Positions 1-12,010 are shown, counted from the stretch's first letter. The stretch: DNA of 64,000 nucleotides from Terebella lapidaria (GCA_949152475.1 OX424563.1:9459001-9523000); one strand, 5' to 3'. The notes: generated by a model not told the origin, from the letters alone. A program made the numbers and translations.

Positions 1-2110
1 AAGTTTTTTTAATATATCGATCAAAATTCATTGGTAGATTTCAAATTTATATTGCAAAAAGAGTATGTGCTTATTGTGTACAAGTTAATAATGCAGATAA
101 TGTATCTGCAAGGCATTGCTAATAATATAGGCACGTGGCCCATGCATCAGCATTTAATTTGCCTTTCGAGCCCGCCTGTATATCATAATCATAATATCCC
201 TTGATTTGATATTTACTTCTCTTTTCGTTTTACGTAATTCGTTTTACGTAATTTGCACCTATGAGTTTTAATAACCTTTAGATGCTAAGATGGGCCCATG
301 TGTTTACTTCCAGAATATTTGTGTCAATTTATTACCCGTTAGTTAAAGATTTTGATGATTCCAATAACCAAGCTAACATCAAACACCTTTTAATATTCAA
401 ACAAGCATTTATATCTAAAGCCACACTGCACCATCAGGTTCAGCCAGTGTGTGAATATTTTCATACTCTACACCAGCTAGTTGGCTAGTGCTCAACTTGC
501 CAACATTAAAACAAATTAGATATCCGAGAAAACAAACAGAAAAATGCGTAACTCTTAATTTGTATTCCAATAACTTTGAGAGGTCAAATTTCATGTCACA
601 GAACTACCATTTTTACTCTTTCCAGGCACCCTTTTCAGGTGTTTCAAATGCTGTCGATAAAGATATATTTGCATATCAGTGAGAAGTCATAAACGGTGAT
701 TCCAGAGTCGACCATAAATTTGGTATGTACAAGTTTCCAACGAAAGTATATTTGTTAACATTTTGAATCTAACTATATCATACTATAACACAACATTTTG
801 TTTACACAAACTCAGCTTTGAAAATGACATATGTCACTTATGTTTCTTTCAAAGCCCAGAAGTTCTACTTAGAGGAGCTGTCTGAGGTGTCAGTCATGAT
901 GAAGACTTTTCATGTTAAGGTGTGATTGCACGTAACTTACCGGTGACTGCACTGAGGCACTTTTCCATTGACTTATAATGTGAAAGTAAAGGTAACAAAA
1001 TCACCAAAACAATACAATCCCCTGACCTAAAACTTGGCTAGCACACACACAAATACACATGGATGATGAACCGAGACATGGTTTCATAATTGATATCACG
1101 AAAGCTGTGCAATTTGATGATTAGATAAATCTTTTATACGTTTCACCAAAACGAAGATTCGAGTGTTCTGCTTGACAAGCACTGGCTGTTGCACATATTT
1201 ATTCCTTGTTGTCGTCAAAATAATGAGAATATCTAGGGCTATACTTTCTGTGAGATGAATACAATGAGCTGAACATTCATAATCCCAAACACCTCGGTGC
1301 ACCCGAGTGCATATCACTTGTGAGTTTTACTAGCCTCACTAGCTATTTGCTGCACAGCATAATCCTTTCGCTCGCATTGTTGTGAGTGTATTTTGTAGAC
1401 TGAGAAATAGGTCGGAAAATGACATATGAAAACGATGAATTTAACAAATTGAACATTGCTTAGTAGGAAACTGAGTCTCGGTTAGTAATCCTTGATGGCT
1501 AACAATCAGAAAGGCAAAGTTCCACGTTGGTTGGAAGTGTGTAAATTCATGAATTTGTTACCTTTATATTTACATTATAAGTAAATGGACAGCTGGTCAC
1601 TGTCAGGTTCATGACGATCACATGCAATCAATCCTTAAAATGTATATGGTTGACTGGCAAAATTATTGATCTGTATGAAATCAATCTCATATCCTGCTGT
1701 TCTATATATGGCTACCTACGGCGGATCAATATATTTCATATATGTAAGTACCGAATTATATATATATATCATCCCTGTGAATGAACTACACATTTAGAAT
1801 CGTGTATCGGAAACACTGTGTAGATCTAAAGTGTTGATCAAAATTCAATCAATTTAATTAATTTATCACATTCACACATATATCACTATATTGGATTATC
1901 GGTGGGTCATGGACACTCTACTGTATATTTGATCATGTATTTAAAAATTGCAGGGATATCATCAACTCCAGTTAAACCAATAAAAGATGTTGTTGGTATC
2001 ACCCATGGATACCCAGACAATGAATGTGGGGTCTCAGATAGACATTGATATTTGATAGTTGCCGATACTTCAATAGCCTGATTGGATACTAATGGCGTTT
2101 ATCAATAATC
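1..2110. other. No gene seen; A+T-rich upstream region
   Basis: No exon with credible splice borders or codon structure was found here on either strand. The only repeat recognised is a diverged copy of dispersed family R1 near 345-470. Short TA-rich tracts occur around 1760-1775. The segment ends at the candidate promoter of the METTL24-like gene. Confidence 0.5.
345..470 (-). repeat. Dispersed repeat R1, diverged copy
   Basis: The order of landmarks (a GATTTTGATGATTCCAATAA stretch, then an A-rich stretch, then CACTGCACCATCAGG) follows the minus-orientation R1 copies at 12.1-12.7 kb, with many substitutions. It is probably an old copy of that family. Confidence 0.4.
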
Positions 2111-2116
2111 CATGGC

Positions 2117-2124
2117 ATATAAAT
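2117..2124 (+). promoter_or_regulatory. Candidate TATA box of the METTL24-like gene
   Basis: ATATAAAT lies about 92 bp upstream of the proposed start codon at 2216. This leaves room for a transcription start near 2145-2150 and a short 5' leader. It is the only TATA-like element suitably placed, but no other core promoter element was recognised. Confidence 0.35.
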
Positions 2125-2215
2125 GTTAGACTGCGTTTTATTTGATCCCTGACTATAAACATTTCGTGCCTAAAGTCGCTTTCACGATCACACTATCGTC
2201 GAGCCGCTAGCAAGT

Positions 2216-2359
2216 ATGAGCACAGTTAAACAGGCTCAGGGTAGAAGATGGCTGCTCGGCTGGAGTTTCCTCACACTTTGCGTTTTGACAGTGATCCTTA
2301 AGTTACCTATCCCAGATATGATTGACAAGGTCCCGGATATCGCCACGATTTCTGATCAG
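2216..2359 (+). CDS. METTL24-like exon 1 (membrane anchor)
   Basis: Encodes 48 codons ending ...ISDQ at the donor CAG|GTCAGT (phase 0). It carries the start codon and the hydrophobic anchor. Reading through the donor gives a longer ORF that is only intron read-through. Confidence 0.8.
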
Positions 2360-5300
2360 GTCAGTCTGTGCGGTTCTGATTGTTATTTCCTACCTGTTAA
2401 TCTAGTTTCGCTTAGCTTATGGTATGTATCGCTAGCTTTTCGTTTGTGCCTCTGGTACGCAGTGAGTATCAAGATATGTTTTGTTGTTTCTATGTTATTT
2501 TCTTTTCCGTCAATGATTATCAACTCCAACAGGTCAGGGAAATCGCGATATCGGGAGAAAACTACAGATTTCACGAAGATTTGAAGTTAATAAAAAACCC
2601 TAAACATGTGAGGGTTTCACCAGATTCATCTTTAGTCGAAGTTCGTAAACAGTATGAAAGGTTCGTCTTATAGTTCAGGATGAATCCTGAACTTGTAATC
2701 ATGTCAAAATCTTATTTATATCACAGAACTATCAGTTGGCACATGTTTCTTAGTAGACGAATAATAACGGATTCGTCAATAGCCGTAATGAATTTATTTA
2801 CTTACGGTACCTACCAGTTTGTTCTCTCGAATGAGTTTGGACTGTCGTCAGCATGTCCGTATGGGAAGTGAGGGCGATGGAGGCTGGCATGTCTGTGTGT
2901 CTTACCCATACAACCTACGACCAAATTGTCTAGTCTACGACTTTGGGTAACATATTGCTGAATATCGTTTTTCTCGCTAACTACACAAATTCTTTCAGTG
3001 AAATACAATGATAAGTAGTTTGTTTTCCAGCATTGCCAAAAAATGGTCTTTCGACGACGATATCTCCAAGACTTTCGAATGCATTGTACGGGCTTTTGAT
3101 CCAACGTGAGTTCAAACAGACGAGTTATTCAATCAAATCCACCTGGTAATAGACAAATATCATATTCGTACGAAATTCTCACTATTCTAAGATAAGATAA
3201 AACTTTATTTACCGTCGGTTGGAGAATACAATAAAACATTAGCTGGCAATCAGATTTTTACCAATATGAAGTGATGAAGAAGGACTATTTACGAAGCGCG
3301 AATATGTATAGATGTATTATAGTATGGGTAAATTTCATATTCCGTCCTACGTAAGCCAAATATCCTATAAGTACAGCTACATACACATGGTAGACTGTTC
3401 AAACATAAATTGTGTATTATTGTAATGTATGTTGTGGAACTAATACTCATGTATCAAATATTCTGCGGGAACAACACCGAGCCAGTTAAACACTATCCAC
3501 ATAGGTTGTTGGGCAGTTGTATACTAATTCCATCAGGTGTACAATAGAAACAACTACATTTACCACACTGTCTGCCCCTGATGACGCCAGTGTGTCATTT
3601 GATAAAGTATTTGGTCGGGCTTTGTTTCTATTGCAAAATGTTGTATTTTACGTTTGTTATTGGAATCATCAAAATTTGGCTGTTTTGGTGGTAATAGATT
3701 GATACTTACATCCATGTACAGTGTTGGCAAGGAGTCTGTTATACAATCTTCACATTCAGTGCTAGTACAACTATATAAGGAACTTCATATGTGTCGGAAG
3801 AAGGGGTTCTCCTGTCCCACACGGGCACCGGTCTTGAATGCTGACAAGTCCTGTTGTATATGCGTCATAGACTTGGTGTATTTATCAACCCTATCGTGAT
3901 GAGGTCCGTAGAATTTCTTAGTGGCCGTTATTAGTCTTGGCAAAATGTCTTTGTTCAGGCATTTTAAACTAATTGGCCACTCGATGAACTCATTCATGAT
4001 ATTTTTGACTAGCTCTGTCGAATTGCATATCGAAAGGGAGCTTAACTATGGAAAAATAAAACCGTCACGTGTGCAGTATATATTTGTCAATCCAGTTGAC
4101 AGGTTCACCGGAGAAAATTATAGTGTTGAGCCACATTTTTTGCTTTCAAGCCTAAATTCAACGTCACCACTGAAACTATGATATATGATTTTCCATTTGA
4201 ATGTGACAAAATATTTATTCTCGACCTTGATGAGTTCTAAGCGTTTACTACATATAGCTCCCATTCTGAAGTAAAAAGTGGATGGAATATTTTTCAAAGT
4301 ATTCAAAGTTTCATCAGATTAGTTTTTAGTCTAAGTTTGTCAACAGTACAAAAATAACTCAAAACAATAAGTGACTTGATTTGGGACCAAATACTCTTGG
4401 TAAAATCCAAAAGGCCGCCACACGCAACATCGATTCAAGGTCAACGAAACTTATATACATCACAAAGTTACATGAGGGGAATATTATGCATAAAAAATGT
4501 CTCAACCGATTTGTCCCAAATTAGCTGTTATTGGTAAAAAAAATGGCCGCAATTTGAAGAAAAGCGAGGAAATCCAAAAACTAACAAAATACTCCTTTTT
4601 CGATTCATTTTTAGGCATTTTTGTGCAGAATTTCAGTGAGATTCACATGTAAACTTCAAAGATAAAAACAGACATAACGCCATGCCAATAACGTATCAGA
4701 CCATACGTCTGGTAACTTTAAAATGTGGACGACGACAGACATAACCCCATGCCAATAGGCTAACAGACCATGCGTCTGGTAACTTTGAAACTTCATAAAA
4801 AGATAAGATGTGGTTACGCAACAATGAACGCAATGCTAAGTGAATAAGTAACTCAAAAGGGAATGCCAATAATGGCGCACAGCTTGCATTGGAATACCAA
4901 TGGTCAATTGAAATGTGTATTCAGCGACCATATTCCATTGATAATCGATTAATCCATGAAAATCGACCACATATTCACAACATCTGTTTCTATATTCTCA
5001 TTTGCATTTTGTTAAAATATATGTACACTACCCACCGAAAGTTTAGGTTCAACATGTGAGCGACATCAGGTGAGCGTTCTCACACTTTGGTCAGCTGTTA
5101 CACAGACGCCGCCAGACACCTTGGCAGCGCTTGGGACAAGTCTGCATGAAAACTTGCCAATAAGTACCAAGGATATTTGTCTGGATCTCATGAGGAGCTT
5201 GTCGTGCAGAGCCCAGGCCTTGTTAGAAATCCAAGGACGACATGCGTGTTATTATTGTAATACATGTATGTACTTCTCGGGTTTATTCATTATAAGTATA

Positions 5301-7947
5301 TGTACTTCTCGGGTTTATTAAATATATGTACACTACCCATCGAAAGTTTAGGTTCAACATCTGAGCTTCGTGCTTGTCACACGTCTGTCTTCGCGCTTGT
5401 CACACGGCCTGAACACTGCACAACAAGGTCCTGAAAAGATCCGGACAAGATCCAAAAAGTGTCCTCGGTAGTTCTTGGCCAGTTTTTATGCAGACTTGTT
5501 TAAAGAGCTGCCAGTGTGACTGGAGGTCTCTATCGCACCATCCGACCAAGTTGTGAGATACAGTTCCGATGAGGTTCAGATCTGGACTTTAATCTGACCA
5601 TTTCTGAGTCCTGATGTCGCTCACATGTTGAACCTGAACTTTTGGTGGGTAGTGTATATTTATTGGTGTATTCGGTATACTAATAATATTTGTATTTTCT
5701 ATTAACAATTTAGTGTACATATTGAATGTCTTACACTGTGACAGCATCCAGACATAAACGAGCATCAAATTTACTAATAGACTCATGGAATAAATCAAAA
5801 TGAGAATAACATTTGCTTCTCCAGCAACAATTTGGAAGAGCACAACCGAACTGAGCGGATACATTTCTACCCGATTGGCTTGGGAGGTGAGAACGTTATT
5901 TGGCGCGCCGGGAACTGGATGAAGACTTTCAAAACCATTCTACATCAATTCGGGGAAGAGAATGTGAGTCTAATCAATCCGTATTGGACATACGCCGGGA
6001 TAGTACAACCTTGGTTCATTCTTGGTAAAAAGTGTCTTGATCTGCTGTGATGAGGGTTTTTTTTACGGAGGCTAATAGCTTGCTAATTATATGGGCGTCA
6101 TGCGGATCTGGTTGTTGAGCACAATAACTCTAGTATGAAAAGCCATAATTTTTTTGCATATTATTTCTCCTTCTGCTCTCATTATCGGTTCCTCATTCAG
6201 GACAGGAAATGTTCTCTCCTTTCAAAACGCCTTATTTCAAGTACGTTTTCTTACCAAGAGGTGTCAACCATAAAGTGCTTACACGGATTAAGGTACTGCG
6301 CGCTATCTTGATCAAAGATGGCTAAAGGTAGGTTATGCTTCGAACTTTTACCGGCGATTTCTTGCAAATAGAGAACTCCGTGTTTATTTTTATGGTTTCT
6401 GAGAGGGAGTTACAACGGATATCAGGTGGATAAGTTACAAGAGATGCTATAGTGGCAGTCGGTAGTAGTTTGCGGGAGAAGAAATCGGCTTGATTACGGT
6501 ACCAAGGGAGTGGGTTTAAGGTACCAGGAACAGTCCATGCAACGGTGATTACAGTACCACGACAAAGATCGTGTCAAATATGAACTACACAATTATCTGT
6601 CTATTTCATTTTATTTTCTGATGACACGGGTGCTATTCCAGTGTTATTTTTGTGGCCCACAGTGAAAGATCAAACCAAAACCTACCTTCCGCCATCTTTG
6701 ATCAAGGTACCGTGTGGTACCTTTATCTGGGTAGGCACCATGAAGCAGACAACTTTGATCATCTGCTGAAAATGACCTATTGAAGTGAATATATCAGAAT
6801 TACTGTATACTATGTGTTTAGAGCCACTTCCAGCCAATGAGTATGTTTTCACCATTGAAACAGTTTCAAACTTTTTGTATCTGAGTCACTTTTATTATTA
6901 CGATGGAGCTGCCGATAACTCACGGAATGCTTCAAAATAGAGCTTAGATTTTGGCACAATCAAACGGAAATCCAGCAATAGCAATTTCTGGTAAGCAATT
7001 TCCGATGACTTCATAGCCAAACTGACTATTTACGTCAGATAATTAACCTTTTAGGACTTCAAATGATGTGCTTAAAAAAAACTCAAAATAAAGCTCTGAT
7101 GTTGGCATACTCGATGGGAGTTCGTAGATGGGGATTTCAGTGGTGAGCTTGAATTTGAACTCTGATGACATTGAAAAGTCCAGTTGGCTATTTTCGGAGG
7201 AAATTGCCATTCTGCGGTCTTTTTACCGATATATGGCGGGTCACTAAATTGATGCCTTGGGTTCCTTGTGATTTTTTGACGATTTTCTGCCATTTTGATT
7301 TTCCGACAGTCAAACTAATTATCTGAGTTGGAGTGTTTTGAGCTATTTTCTCAACTATTTCCTTCATCGTAGGTGTATGCATTTGTGCAGTGTTTTTAGG
7401 AGCTTTGAACATTAAAATAGGAAATCATATCAGGCAATTCATATCAGGTGATGACCTTGAGTTGGAGAATAAAATGGCGTTATCATAGGGAGGAAATCTA
7501 GACCATTTTTTTAAGTTTGTGAAAAGTGTTTACCCAAAACAAATCCGGTACCTCCCCTGGTTTCAGGCTAATTTTACTACGTGTCTTAAAGTTTTGAATT
7601 TCATAAACTTATAAACCATGGATAAATACTTGTCCACACAGAGTACGATTGACTACTTGAAGATAGATATCGAAGGGAGTGAATGGCCGGCTCTCAAAGT
7701 CATGCTGCAGGACGGATCTCTGGAAAGGGTCAAACAGATCGGGATGGAGGTTCACGCGATGATAAAAGCCCCTGTTGAAGTTATCACAGAGTACATTGAC
7801 CTACTCCAGGCATTGGGTTCTGCAGGATTCCGATTATGGCGAGATGACTGGAATGTTCATACAATCCAAAACTTCAGTGAAATTGGGATGATACCTGAAT
7901 GTCACGAGATTTATCTACTGAATATTAATGTTCTGAAATACACTTAA
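2216..7947 (+). CDS. METTL24-like methyltransferase, five exons, type II membrane anchor
   Basis: Five exons join in frame into about 263 aa: 2216-2359, 2533-2660, 3031-3105, 5825-5963 and 7642-7947. All introns begin GT and end AG, and the phases (0, 2, 2, 0) agree at every junction. Residues about 11-30 (RWLLGWSFLTLCVLTVILKL) form a hydrophobic segment after a basic start, typical of a signal anchor, so a Golgi or ER lumenal location is inferred. Motifs of the METTL24/Methyltransf_22 family follow in order: WSFDDDISKTF then AFDPT, HFYPIGLGGEN, and in the last exon YLKIDIEGSEWPAL followed by IGMEVHAM. The first and third are the expected S-adenosylmethionine-binding strands. The substrate is unknown for the family. 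The ATG is chosen because it opens the only exon with an anchor and sits 92 bp below a TATA-like box. No disabling mutation was seen, so it looks intact. It is somewhat shorter than vertebrate METTL24 proteins. Confidence 0.85.
2533..2660 (+). CDS. METTL24-like exon 2
   Basis: Acceptor CAACTCCAACAG precedes VREIAISGENYRF. The exon ends ...RKQYE plus two bases at AG|GTTCGT (phase 2). It forms the stem between the anchor and the methyltransferase domain. Confidence 0.75.
3031..3105 (+). CDS. METTL24-like exon 3 (WSFDD motif)
   Basis: Acceptor TTGTTTTCCAG and donor AC|GTGAGT flank a 75-nt exon reading SIAKKWSFDDDISKTF...AFDPT. The WSFDD and AFDP pair is a hallmark of METTL24-like proteins and marks the first SAM-binding strand. 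Confidence 0.8.
3503..3720 (+). repeat. Dispersed repeat R1 in intron 3
   Basis: About 220 bp, from GGTTGTTGGGCAGTTGTATA to GGTAATAGATTGATACTTAC. Recognisable copies lie at 12.1-12.7 kb (minus, two in tandem), 20.3 kb, 21.1 kb (minus, partial), 22.3 kb (partial) and 38.4-39.0 kb, with the last repeated at 42.4-43.1 kb. No coding capacity or TIR was seen, so it is a non-autonomous element of unknown class. Confidence 0.6.
4660..4795 (+). repeat. Two-copy tandem repeat (~70 bp)
   Basis: Two adjacent copies share AGACATAAC-CCATGCCAATA and CAGACCATRCGTCTGGTAAC. The second part of each copy is itself a short palindrome (AGACCATACGTCTGGT). It is intronic with no apparent coding role. Confidence 0.5.
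5026..5654. mobile_element. Tc1/mariner foldback relic in intron 3
   Basis: Terminal inverted repeats start CACTACCCACCGAAAGTTTA on the left and end with their inverse on the right (...TGGGTAGTG), with TA on both sides as expected for Tc1/mariner target sites. Inside, two fragments of the transposase C-terminal end face each other. The + strand at about 5085-5260 reads ...PPDTLAALGTSLHENLP and, further on, RAQALLEIQGRHACYY. The - strand at about 5600-5400 reads RPPVTLAAL and TSLHKNWPRTTED, with stops. An internal direct copy of the TIR lies near 5327. It is a dead composite, not an active transposon. Confidence 0.65.
5825..5963 (+). CDS. METTL24-like exon 4
   Basis: Acceptor TTGCTTCTCCAG and donor AAT|GTGAGT flank a 139-nt exon beginning NNLEEHNRTERIHFYPIGLG. 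The HFYPIGLGG motif corresponds to the HFY-lGLG strand of the family. Entry phase 2 and exit phase 0 match its neighbours. Confidence 0.8.
6291..6722. mobile_element. MITE with ~45-bp inverted termini in intron 4
   Basis: The left end (AGGTACTGCGCGCTATCTTG, continuing through ATCAAAGATGGCTAAAGGTAGG) is mirrored by the right end (CCTACCTTCCGCCATCTTTG, then ATCAAGGTACCGTGTGGTACC). No ORF is present. Possible 2-3 bp TA-type flanks were seen, but the target duplication is not clear. The superfamily is undetermined. Confidence 0.55.
7642..7947 (+). CDS. METTL24-like exon 5 (terminal, SAM fold core)
   Basis: The acceptor is CTTGTCCACACAG. An upstream in-frame ATG at 7618 falls inside the intron side and is not the start. 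The exon encodes STIDYLKIDIEGSEWPAL, then IGMEVHAM and LWRDDWNVH, and ends at TAA 7945-7947. The KIDIEGSEW and EVH motifs are diagnostic for the FkbM/Methyltransf_22 type of fold. Confidence 0.85.
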   Translation, partial: STIDYLKIDIEGSEWPALKVMLQDGSLERVKQIGMEVHAMIKAPVEVITEYIDLLQALGSAGFRLWRDDWNVHTIQNFSEIGMIPECHEIYLLNINVLKYT

Positions 7948-8101
7948 TATACATAGAGTTATAGCCCTAATTTACAAGTCACTGTTTCAAATATAACTCA
8001 GTATTACCCTCGAGGTGTATCAGAAAAATTGATGTCAAACATGATGTTTGTGAAAGTTTGACTATTAGTTTAGGATTCCTGGGTTATAGAATGACGATGA
8101 T

Positions 8102-8107
8102 AATAAA
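8102..8107 (+). promoter_or_regulatory. Candidate polyadenylation signal (AATAAA)
   Basis: The first canonical AATAAA downstream of the METTL24-like stop codon, about 155 bp after it. Its use is inferred from position only. Confidence 0.4.
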
Positions 8108-8878
8108 TTCAATGTCGGATAAAGTCTGAATTTATTAAATGAGGTGATTTATGTATGGAGTCTAGACATCTCAACCACAAATACTATGCCAGTAGTATGT
8201 TTCCCTATATCTTCCATCTTTAATATCATAATACAGCTGGCATCTCGTGAGAATTTCCATTTTTTTAGGAATTCGTTTTGGATTTTACCTTCACTTTAGA
8301 AAATCATCACGTAACATGGAACATTATGCACATCACACACAATGAACCTCCAAAAGCTCAATATACAAGATTCCATCTTATACTAAAATATTCATATTGT
8401 CTGTCGCAAAATGCATTTATTACTCATTTAATAGTAATGTATATATGAACTTATTACCAACATTATTGAAGAAGAAGGGTACATGCGAATAGAAAAAAAA
8501 ACCCATAGAATTAAACATTATCCGATTTATATTGATAAATACTGAGCTGTGTGGAAAACTCACAGTGATCATTTCAGTCTGTGTATACCACTTACCACTA
8601 TATCCTGATCCGAAAAAAAATGTAAAATATTCGAATATTGATTTTCAGGAATGTGTTTATTCCTCAGTATGTAAGTATGTATATATTTATGTATTGGGGT
8701 ACTACGGTTACAGACATTTATGTCTTGTAGTGCTCTTAGGGCCAAACGCACAATTTTTTTTATTGTATTCGAAGAATGAATTCGAATGTATGTATATATA
8801 TATGAATATGTAGGTGATTGGTCCTGAATAATCATTACATTACATCACATTACTATTCAAACAATATGCACCCAAAAC

Positions 8879-9000
8879 CAGGGTTGGGTTTCTTCCAGAA
8901 AAAAAAACTCATTTCTTCCGGGACAGTGGAAGAAAGTGGTAAAAATCGAGGTTTTTTTTCACTTTCTTCCAGAAAAATAGTGGAAGAAACTCCGAACATA
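8879..9000 (+). repeat. Short dispersed repeat R3 (CTTCCAG/GGAAGAAA-rich)
   Basis: Begins AACCAGGGTTGGGTTTCTTC and contains alternating TTTCTTCC and GGAAGAAA tracts. A related copy in opposite orientation lies at about 17800-17925, ending GGAAGAAACTGCCAACCCTG. It is short, non-coding and of unknown class. Confidence 0.45.
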
Positions 9001-9299
9001 ATAAATGACCGACATAAAGGTGTTCCCAAATGACACTCTTAAGTCATACTTTACCATGTTTACTCAACATCTTGCAAAATATGATGAACTATATGTATAA
9101 ATTATGTTTAACGATGTGTGTCTGATCAATGAATGATAGATTATAATGGAGTTCGATGATATCACATGTGTGTGTTCATTCCATACTTGCACATAAACTA
9201 CAATAATATGCTCGAGATATCAATTTTGTGACAGAATATAGAAGTTTCATTGGGGGATAATGGGGAATGTATATAGCTACATATTACCCAAAATTAAAA

Positions 9300-12010
9300 G
9301 ATTTCTGTCATGTCAATACAAAAAGAAACGAGAAAATCAGAGATAGCAGACCCTCGCCCTTCCAGATTTAGTTTACTAGAAATATATAGTTCATGACTCT
9401 TACATTTTCTACCTGGACAATAACCGGGGATTTTGGTCGTACTATCATTGGTCATATATGCATTGGTCGGAAATTGGATATAAAAAAATACAAAAATCAT
9501 GGGAGAAATGATCACTAATCAATGTAGAGTTATTTTTTCTATCTTGAACATATTCTCGACCTGTCGACCACGACCTGAATTCTTGATACTGAGAACCCAA
9601 ACTTCGCCAGCTATCACAACTTTAATACTGCTTACTGTAATTCAACATTCTATTGAATATCGTCGTATTGGGAATTACCAAACCTCGAAATACTACAAAT
9701 CAGTGATTTCCGCTGATGACCCTTACACTTTCTACCTTGAGCGATAATGGGGGATTTTGATCATACGACCATCGGTCATACAGCAAATGATGGGAATTGA
9801 GCACTGAAAAATACCAAATTAATAAGGGAAATTAATCACTGATATAAGGTATTGCAACTTTTCGGTTTTTTTCTTTTATCTGACCTTGACCTTGTCGTTC
9901 ATTGAGCTGTAAAATTTCAGAGTATTGTTTCTATCATCCAGCCACATCTCCTGAATGAAAGTGGGTAAAAACGAATGAAAACTAGCTTCACAATATATGG
10001 CCTTGAGTCTCAGAACACTCAAAAGTCGTAAAATCGTGACCCCTAATTTTTCGACATCTGGCGATAATGGAGGGTTTTCGACGATGACCATCGGTCGTAC
10101 ACCATATGATCAAATACAATAATGATACAATACATAAGAAAAATACAAAAATAGTTGGAAGAATTAATATCAAATAGAACCATACAGCAAATTGACCATC
10201 ACAATAACTTTGTGATTTTCACTTTTTCCGTTGCCATGACGATTATTTTTATTCAATTTTGACAAAATTTGAAGGAGACCGAGCCACTACCATAGCGCTT
10301 CAGTCCTATAAATTTCAGAACGATAGAACCGTTCTTCATTGAGTTATAAGCGCAGATAACTGAAATCGTGAACCTTCAACTTTTCGACATTTGAGATAAT
10401 GGAGATTTTTAGTCGTACGACCATCGGCCGTAACCATACGATCCAGAATTGGCCAATGAAAAATACGAAAATAGTTGGAAAAATTAATATAAAGTAGGAA
10501 CAGAGTTATAGCCAATTATGTGATTTTCACTTTTCCGTTGCCATGGCAACAGTTTATATTCGATTTTTGACGAAATTTGGAGGAGACCGAGCCACTACCA
10601 TAGCGTTTCAGTCCTATAAATTTCAGATTGATAAGGCCGTTTGTCTTTAAGTTACAGCCGCACACATTTGCACTGAAAAGTCGCTGGTAAAAAATAACCG
10701 AAATGGTGAACCCCCAATGTTTCGACATCGAGCGATAATGGAGAATTTTAGTCGTACGACCATTGGCCGTACACCATACGATCCGGAATTGGCCAAAGAA
10801 AAATACAAAAATAGCTGGAAAAACTAATATCAAGTAGAACCAGAGTTATAGCCATTTATGTGATTTTCACTTTTTCCGTTGCCATGGCAACTGTTTTTAT
10901 CCGATTCCAAAAAAAATTGACAGAGACCGAGCCACTACCATAGCGCTATAAATTTCAGAACGATAGAACCGTTTGTCCTCGAGTTATAAGCGCAGGCATT
11001 TGCCCTGAAAAGTCGCTGGAGAAAAATAACCGAATCGTGAACAACTTTTCGACACCAGGCGATAATGGAGTATTTTAGTCGTACGACCATCGGCCATACA
11101 CCATACGATCCGGAATTGGCCAAAGAAGAATAAAAAAATAGTTGGAAAAATTAATCTCAAGTCGAACCGGAGTTATAGACATTTATGTGATTTTCACTTT
11201 TCGACACCAGGCGATAATGGAGTATTTTAGTCGTACGACCATCGGCCGTACACCATACGATCCGGAATTGGCCAAAGAAGAATAAAAAAATAGTTGGAAA
11301 AATTAATCTCAAGTCGAACCGGAGTTATAGACATTTATGTGATTTTCACTTTTTCCGTTGCCATGGCAACCGTTTTTATCCGATTCCGACAAAATTTGAG
11401 GAGGACCGAGCCACTGCCATACCGCTTCATCTCCATTGGCCGTACGACCATTGGCCGTACACCATACGATCCGGAATTGGCCAAAGAAAAATACAAAAAT
11501 AGCTGGAAAAACTAATATCAAGTAGAACCAGAGTTATAGCCATTTATGTGATTTTCACTTTTTCCGTTGCCATGGCAACTGTTTTTATCCGATTCCAAAA
11601 AAAATTGACAGAGACCGAGCCACTACCATAGCGCTATAAATTTCAGAACGATAGAACCGTTTGTCCTCGAGTTATAAGCGCAGGCATTTGCCCTGAAAAG
11701 TCGCTGGAGAAAAATAACCGGAATCGTGAACAACTTTTCGACACCAGGCGATAATGGAGTATTTTAGTCGTACGACCATCGGCCGTACACCATACGATCC
11801 GGAATTGGCCAAAGAAGAATAAAAAAAATAGTTGGAAAAATTAATCTCAAGTCGAACCGGAGTTATAGACATTTATGTGATTTTCACTTTTTCCGTTGCC
11901 ATGGCAACCGTTTTTATCCGATTCCGACAAAATTTGAGGAGGACCGAGCCACTGCCATACCGCTTCATCTCCATAAGTATGAAGTCGATCGGACCATTTG
12001 TGTTCGAGTT
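9300..12010 (+). repeat. Satellite S1, ~330-345 bp units, with X-box palindromes
   Basis: A complex tandem array. Each full unit contains GTGATTTTCACTTTTTCCG, the palindrome GTTGCCATGGCAAC, a GACCGAGCCACTACCATAGC stretch, AAAAGTCGCTGG, GGCGATAATGGAG and the palindrome GTCGTACGAC. Copies left of 10.5 kb are strongly diverged. The right part is much more uniform: 10831-11035 and 11520-11720 are nearly identical at a spacing of about 690 bp, indicating a two-unit higher-order repeat and a truncated unit near 11.2 kb. ORFs here are repeat read-through. The array ends in a GACAGACAGACAGG-type tail. Confidence 0.75.

Noticed and set aside
8532..8835. Overlapping + and - ORFs near 8.5-8.8 kb
   Set aside because: Low-complexity TA/GTATGTATA sequence downstream of the METTL24-like polyadenylation signal. 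No coding evidence.
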